Shown: positions 14,234 through 15,383 of the stretch, one piece after another
Layout of the letters: each line of letters starts with the position of its first letter
How positions within the stretch are numbered: the first letter of the stretch is position 1
Source: Bovifimicola sp050309585
GTDB taxonomy: Bacteria; Bacillota; Clostridia; Lachnospirales; Lachnospiraceae
Assembly (NCBI GenBank): GCA_050309585.1
Contig: JBNRML010000152.1
Coordinates: forward strand, 1 to 15,383
Direction of reading: 5' to 3'
DNA length: 15,383 bases
Program-made: the position numbers and the translations under genes
Notes under the pieces: generated by a model
What the model was told of the DNA's origin: nothing
The model's database searches: none
The model's input: the letters and a program-made list of their open reading frames with translations, nothing else

Positions 14234-14255
14234 TTTATTTCCTCCATTTAATTCC

Positions 14256-14265
14256 GATGTACATC
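14256..14265. promoter_or_regulatory. 10-bp palindrome at the predicted transcription start
   Basis: GATGTACATC is a perfect palindrome lying directly downstream of the -10 element of the 62-aa gene, at about +1. Its place fits an operator, but it is short enough to occur by chance. Confidence 0.3.
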
Positions 14266-14267
14266 AC

Positions 14268-14296
14268 ATTATATCACGATAATCATATTAAAACTA
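14268..14296 (-). promoter_or_regulatory. Extended -10 promoter of the small-protein/rpiR/cmk operon
   Basis: On the - strand a perfect TATAAT (14268-14273) has TG one base upstream, giving TGATATAAT. A weak -35 (TAGTTT, 14291-14296) stands 17 bases away, inside the last codons of the permease gene. No terminator is visible between the permease and this promoter, so read-through from the permease is possible. Confidence 0.55.
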
Positions 14297-15383
14297 GTGC
14301 CATTCCCATGAGCGGAATAAGGAAAATCACACTGGCAGCCGTAAAAGTCATTATATATCTTCCCTTTTTTGCTGATTCTCTTGAAAATAGTTTAAATGAA
14401 ATCAGACTTGCCATGGAAGCTATCAGGGTTCCAAGTCCCCCAATATTGATTCCAACTATCAAAGCCTTATAATTCTCAGTAAATCCTGACAAAAGAAGTG
14501 CCGCGGGTACATTACTTATTATCTGGCTTGAACACACCGAAATAAGCACCTCATTTCCTGCCACAATGTTTTGCAGAAATTCATTTATCAAGTCTATTCT
14601 GCCCATATTTCCAATAAAAATAAAGAATCCCACAAAAGTGACCAGCAATGAATAATCAACTCTTCTTAAGATTTTACCATCTATTATCAGCATTACCAGT
14701 ATTACAATAATTGTAACCAACTCAAATGAAACCATCCTAAGTACTGTCAACATGGAAAGGAAAAACAAAAGTATGTACACACAGAATTTTTCCCATTTTA
14801 TCTTTGTTTCTTCCCTTGTTTTTGCCACCGTGTATTCTGTTTTCATTTTATTTGAATATAGATATATCCATAAAACAAGTAAAAACAATGCTGTAACTGC
14901 ATAAGGCATTTGAATTTTCATAAACTCAAAAATCGTCATTTCTGATATTCCAAACAGATATATATTTTGAGGATTTCCAAGTGGAGTCATCATACTTCCG
15001 AGATTTGCAGCAATTGTCTGCATAACAATAATCACTATCATCAATCTCTCTTTGTCATCATCATAATCTGCCATCTTTATTGTTGTAATGGCAAAAGGAA
15101 CAAAAGTAATAAGTGCAACGTCATTTGTGATTATCATACTTGAGAAAAAACACAAAAAAACCAGTACATGCATAAGCTGAGTTTTGCTTCTGCATTTCTT
15201 TAGAAGCTTTTCTGCAACACACTTAAAAACGCCAACTTCTTTCATTCCTTCTATGACACACATTAAGCAGAACAGAATACAAAGACTTCTAAAATCAATG
15301 TATTCAATATACCTGGTATCAGGTTTTACAATAAATGCTGACACTGTCGCCAATAATACTGCTATGATTAACACTATTTCCTG
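14283..15383 (-). CDS. SLC13/ArsB-like anion permease, N-terminus cut by the window edge
   Basis: About 366 residues are visible and the frame is open to the last base of the window, so the start lies outside; a GTG at 15374 is an internal valine codon. The protein is a polytopic inner-membrane transporter of the ion-transporter superfamily that includes ArsB, NhaD, CitM and SLC13, with about ten hydrophobic segments in view. The motif MIITNDVALITFVPF (about 83-97 of the visible part) and GSMMTPLGNPQNIYL (about 129-143) are the two family signatures lining the substrate site; SSQIISNVPAALLLSGF is the equivalent of the second in the C-terminal half. The substrate (dicarboxylate, citrate, arsenite or other anion) cannot be told. 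No arsR, arsenate reductase or citrate lyase gene is next to it on this side. Confidence 0.82.
   Translation of the reverse strand, partial: QEIVLIIAVLLATVSAFIVKPDTRYIEYIDFRSLCILFCLMCVIEGMKEVGVFKCVAEKLLKKCRSKTQLMHVLVFLCFFSSMIITNDVALITFVPFAITTIKMADYDDDKERLMIVIIVMQTIAANLGSMMTPLGNPQNIYLFGISEMTIFEFMKIQMPYAVTALFLLVLWIYLYSNKMKTEYTVAKTREETKIKWEKFCVYILLFFLSMLTVLRMVSFELVTIIVILVMLIIDGKILRRVDYSLLVTFVGFFIFIGNMGRIDLINEFLQNIVAGNEVLISVCSSQIISNVPAALLLSGFTENYKALIVGINIGGLGTLIASMASLISFKLFSRESAKKGRYIMTFTAASVIFLIPLMGMALVLI

Overview
The window looks like a chromosomal segment of a low-GC, spore-forming Firmicute, most likely a Lachnospiraceae-type clostridium. The evidence is the AT-rich composition, strong GGAGG-type ribosome binding sites, the ylbJ/tmcAL/coaD/rsmD neighbourhood, a CheR gene and a multi-S1-domain protein behind ispH, and a UPF0210 plus ACT-domain pair. 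It is gene-dense and mostly housekeeping. I see no phage, transposon, CRISPR array, tRNA or rRNA, and no stretch over 300 bases lacks a gene.

Left part (1-1007, + strand): the 3' end of tmcAL (ylbM, tRNA-Met wobble cytidine acetylation), then a free-standing left-handed beta-helix acyltransferase with its own promoter, closed by a strong bidirectional hairpin terminator.

Second block (1026-5459, - strand, read right to left): a good sigma-A promoter drives asnB (glutamine-hydrolysing asparagine synthetase). A walJ-type metallo-beta-lactamase nuclease starts one base after asnB ends. An ACT-domain protein and its constant partner UPF0210 (PFL-fold family of unknown function) follow, probably with an additional internal promoter. 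Next to this block, on the + strand, ylbJ (sporulation membrane protein) is preceded by a close match to a sigma-E promoter, so the divergent 172-bp region separates a vegetative from a mother-cell transcription unit.

Third block (6548-14296, - strand, read right to left): an extended -10 promoter, a 62-codon lysine-rich orphan protein, a RpiR-family regulator, a BaiN-like flavoprotein, cmk, ispH, an S1-domain protein (rpsA), cheR, then a 129-bp gap with two hairpins, then rsmD, coaD and a coiled-coil DivIVA/ATPase-like protein. Spacings are short, with a 1-base overlap at cmk/ispH and a 20-base overlap at ispH/rpsA, so at least the part up to cheR looks like one operon. The right edge holds a truncated SLC13/ArsB-like anion permease.

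Many start codons were moved inward from the longest open frame. In several genes the longest frame begins at an ATG that is itself part of the Shine-Dalgarno motif, or at an unlikely TTG. I found no clear new multi-gene system. The points most worth following are the ispH/rpsA overlap with a shifty stop, the sigma-E promoter of ylbJ, the tandem 15-mer in the asnB leader, the 62-aa leader protein, and the unexplained UPF0210/ACT and coiled-coil genes.
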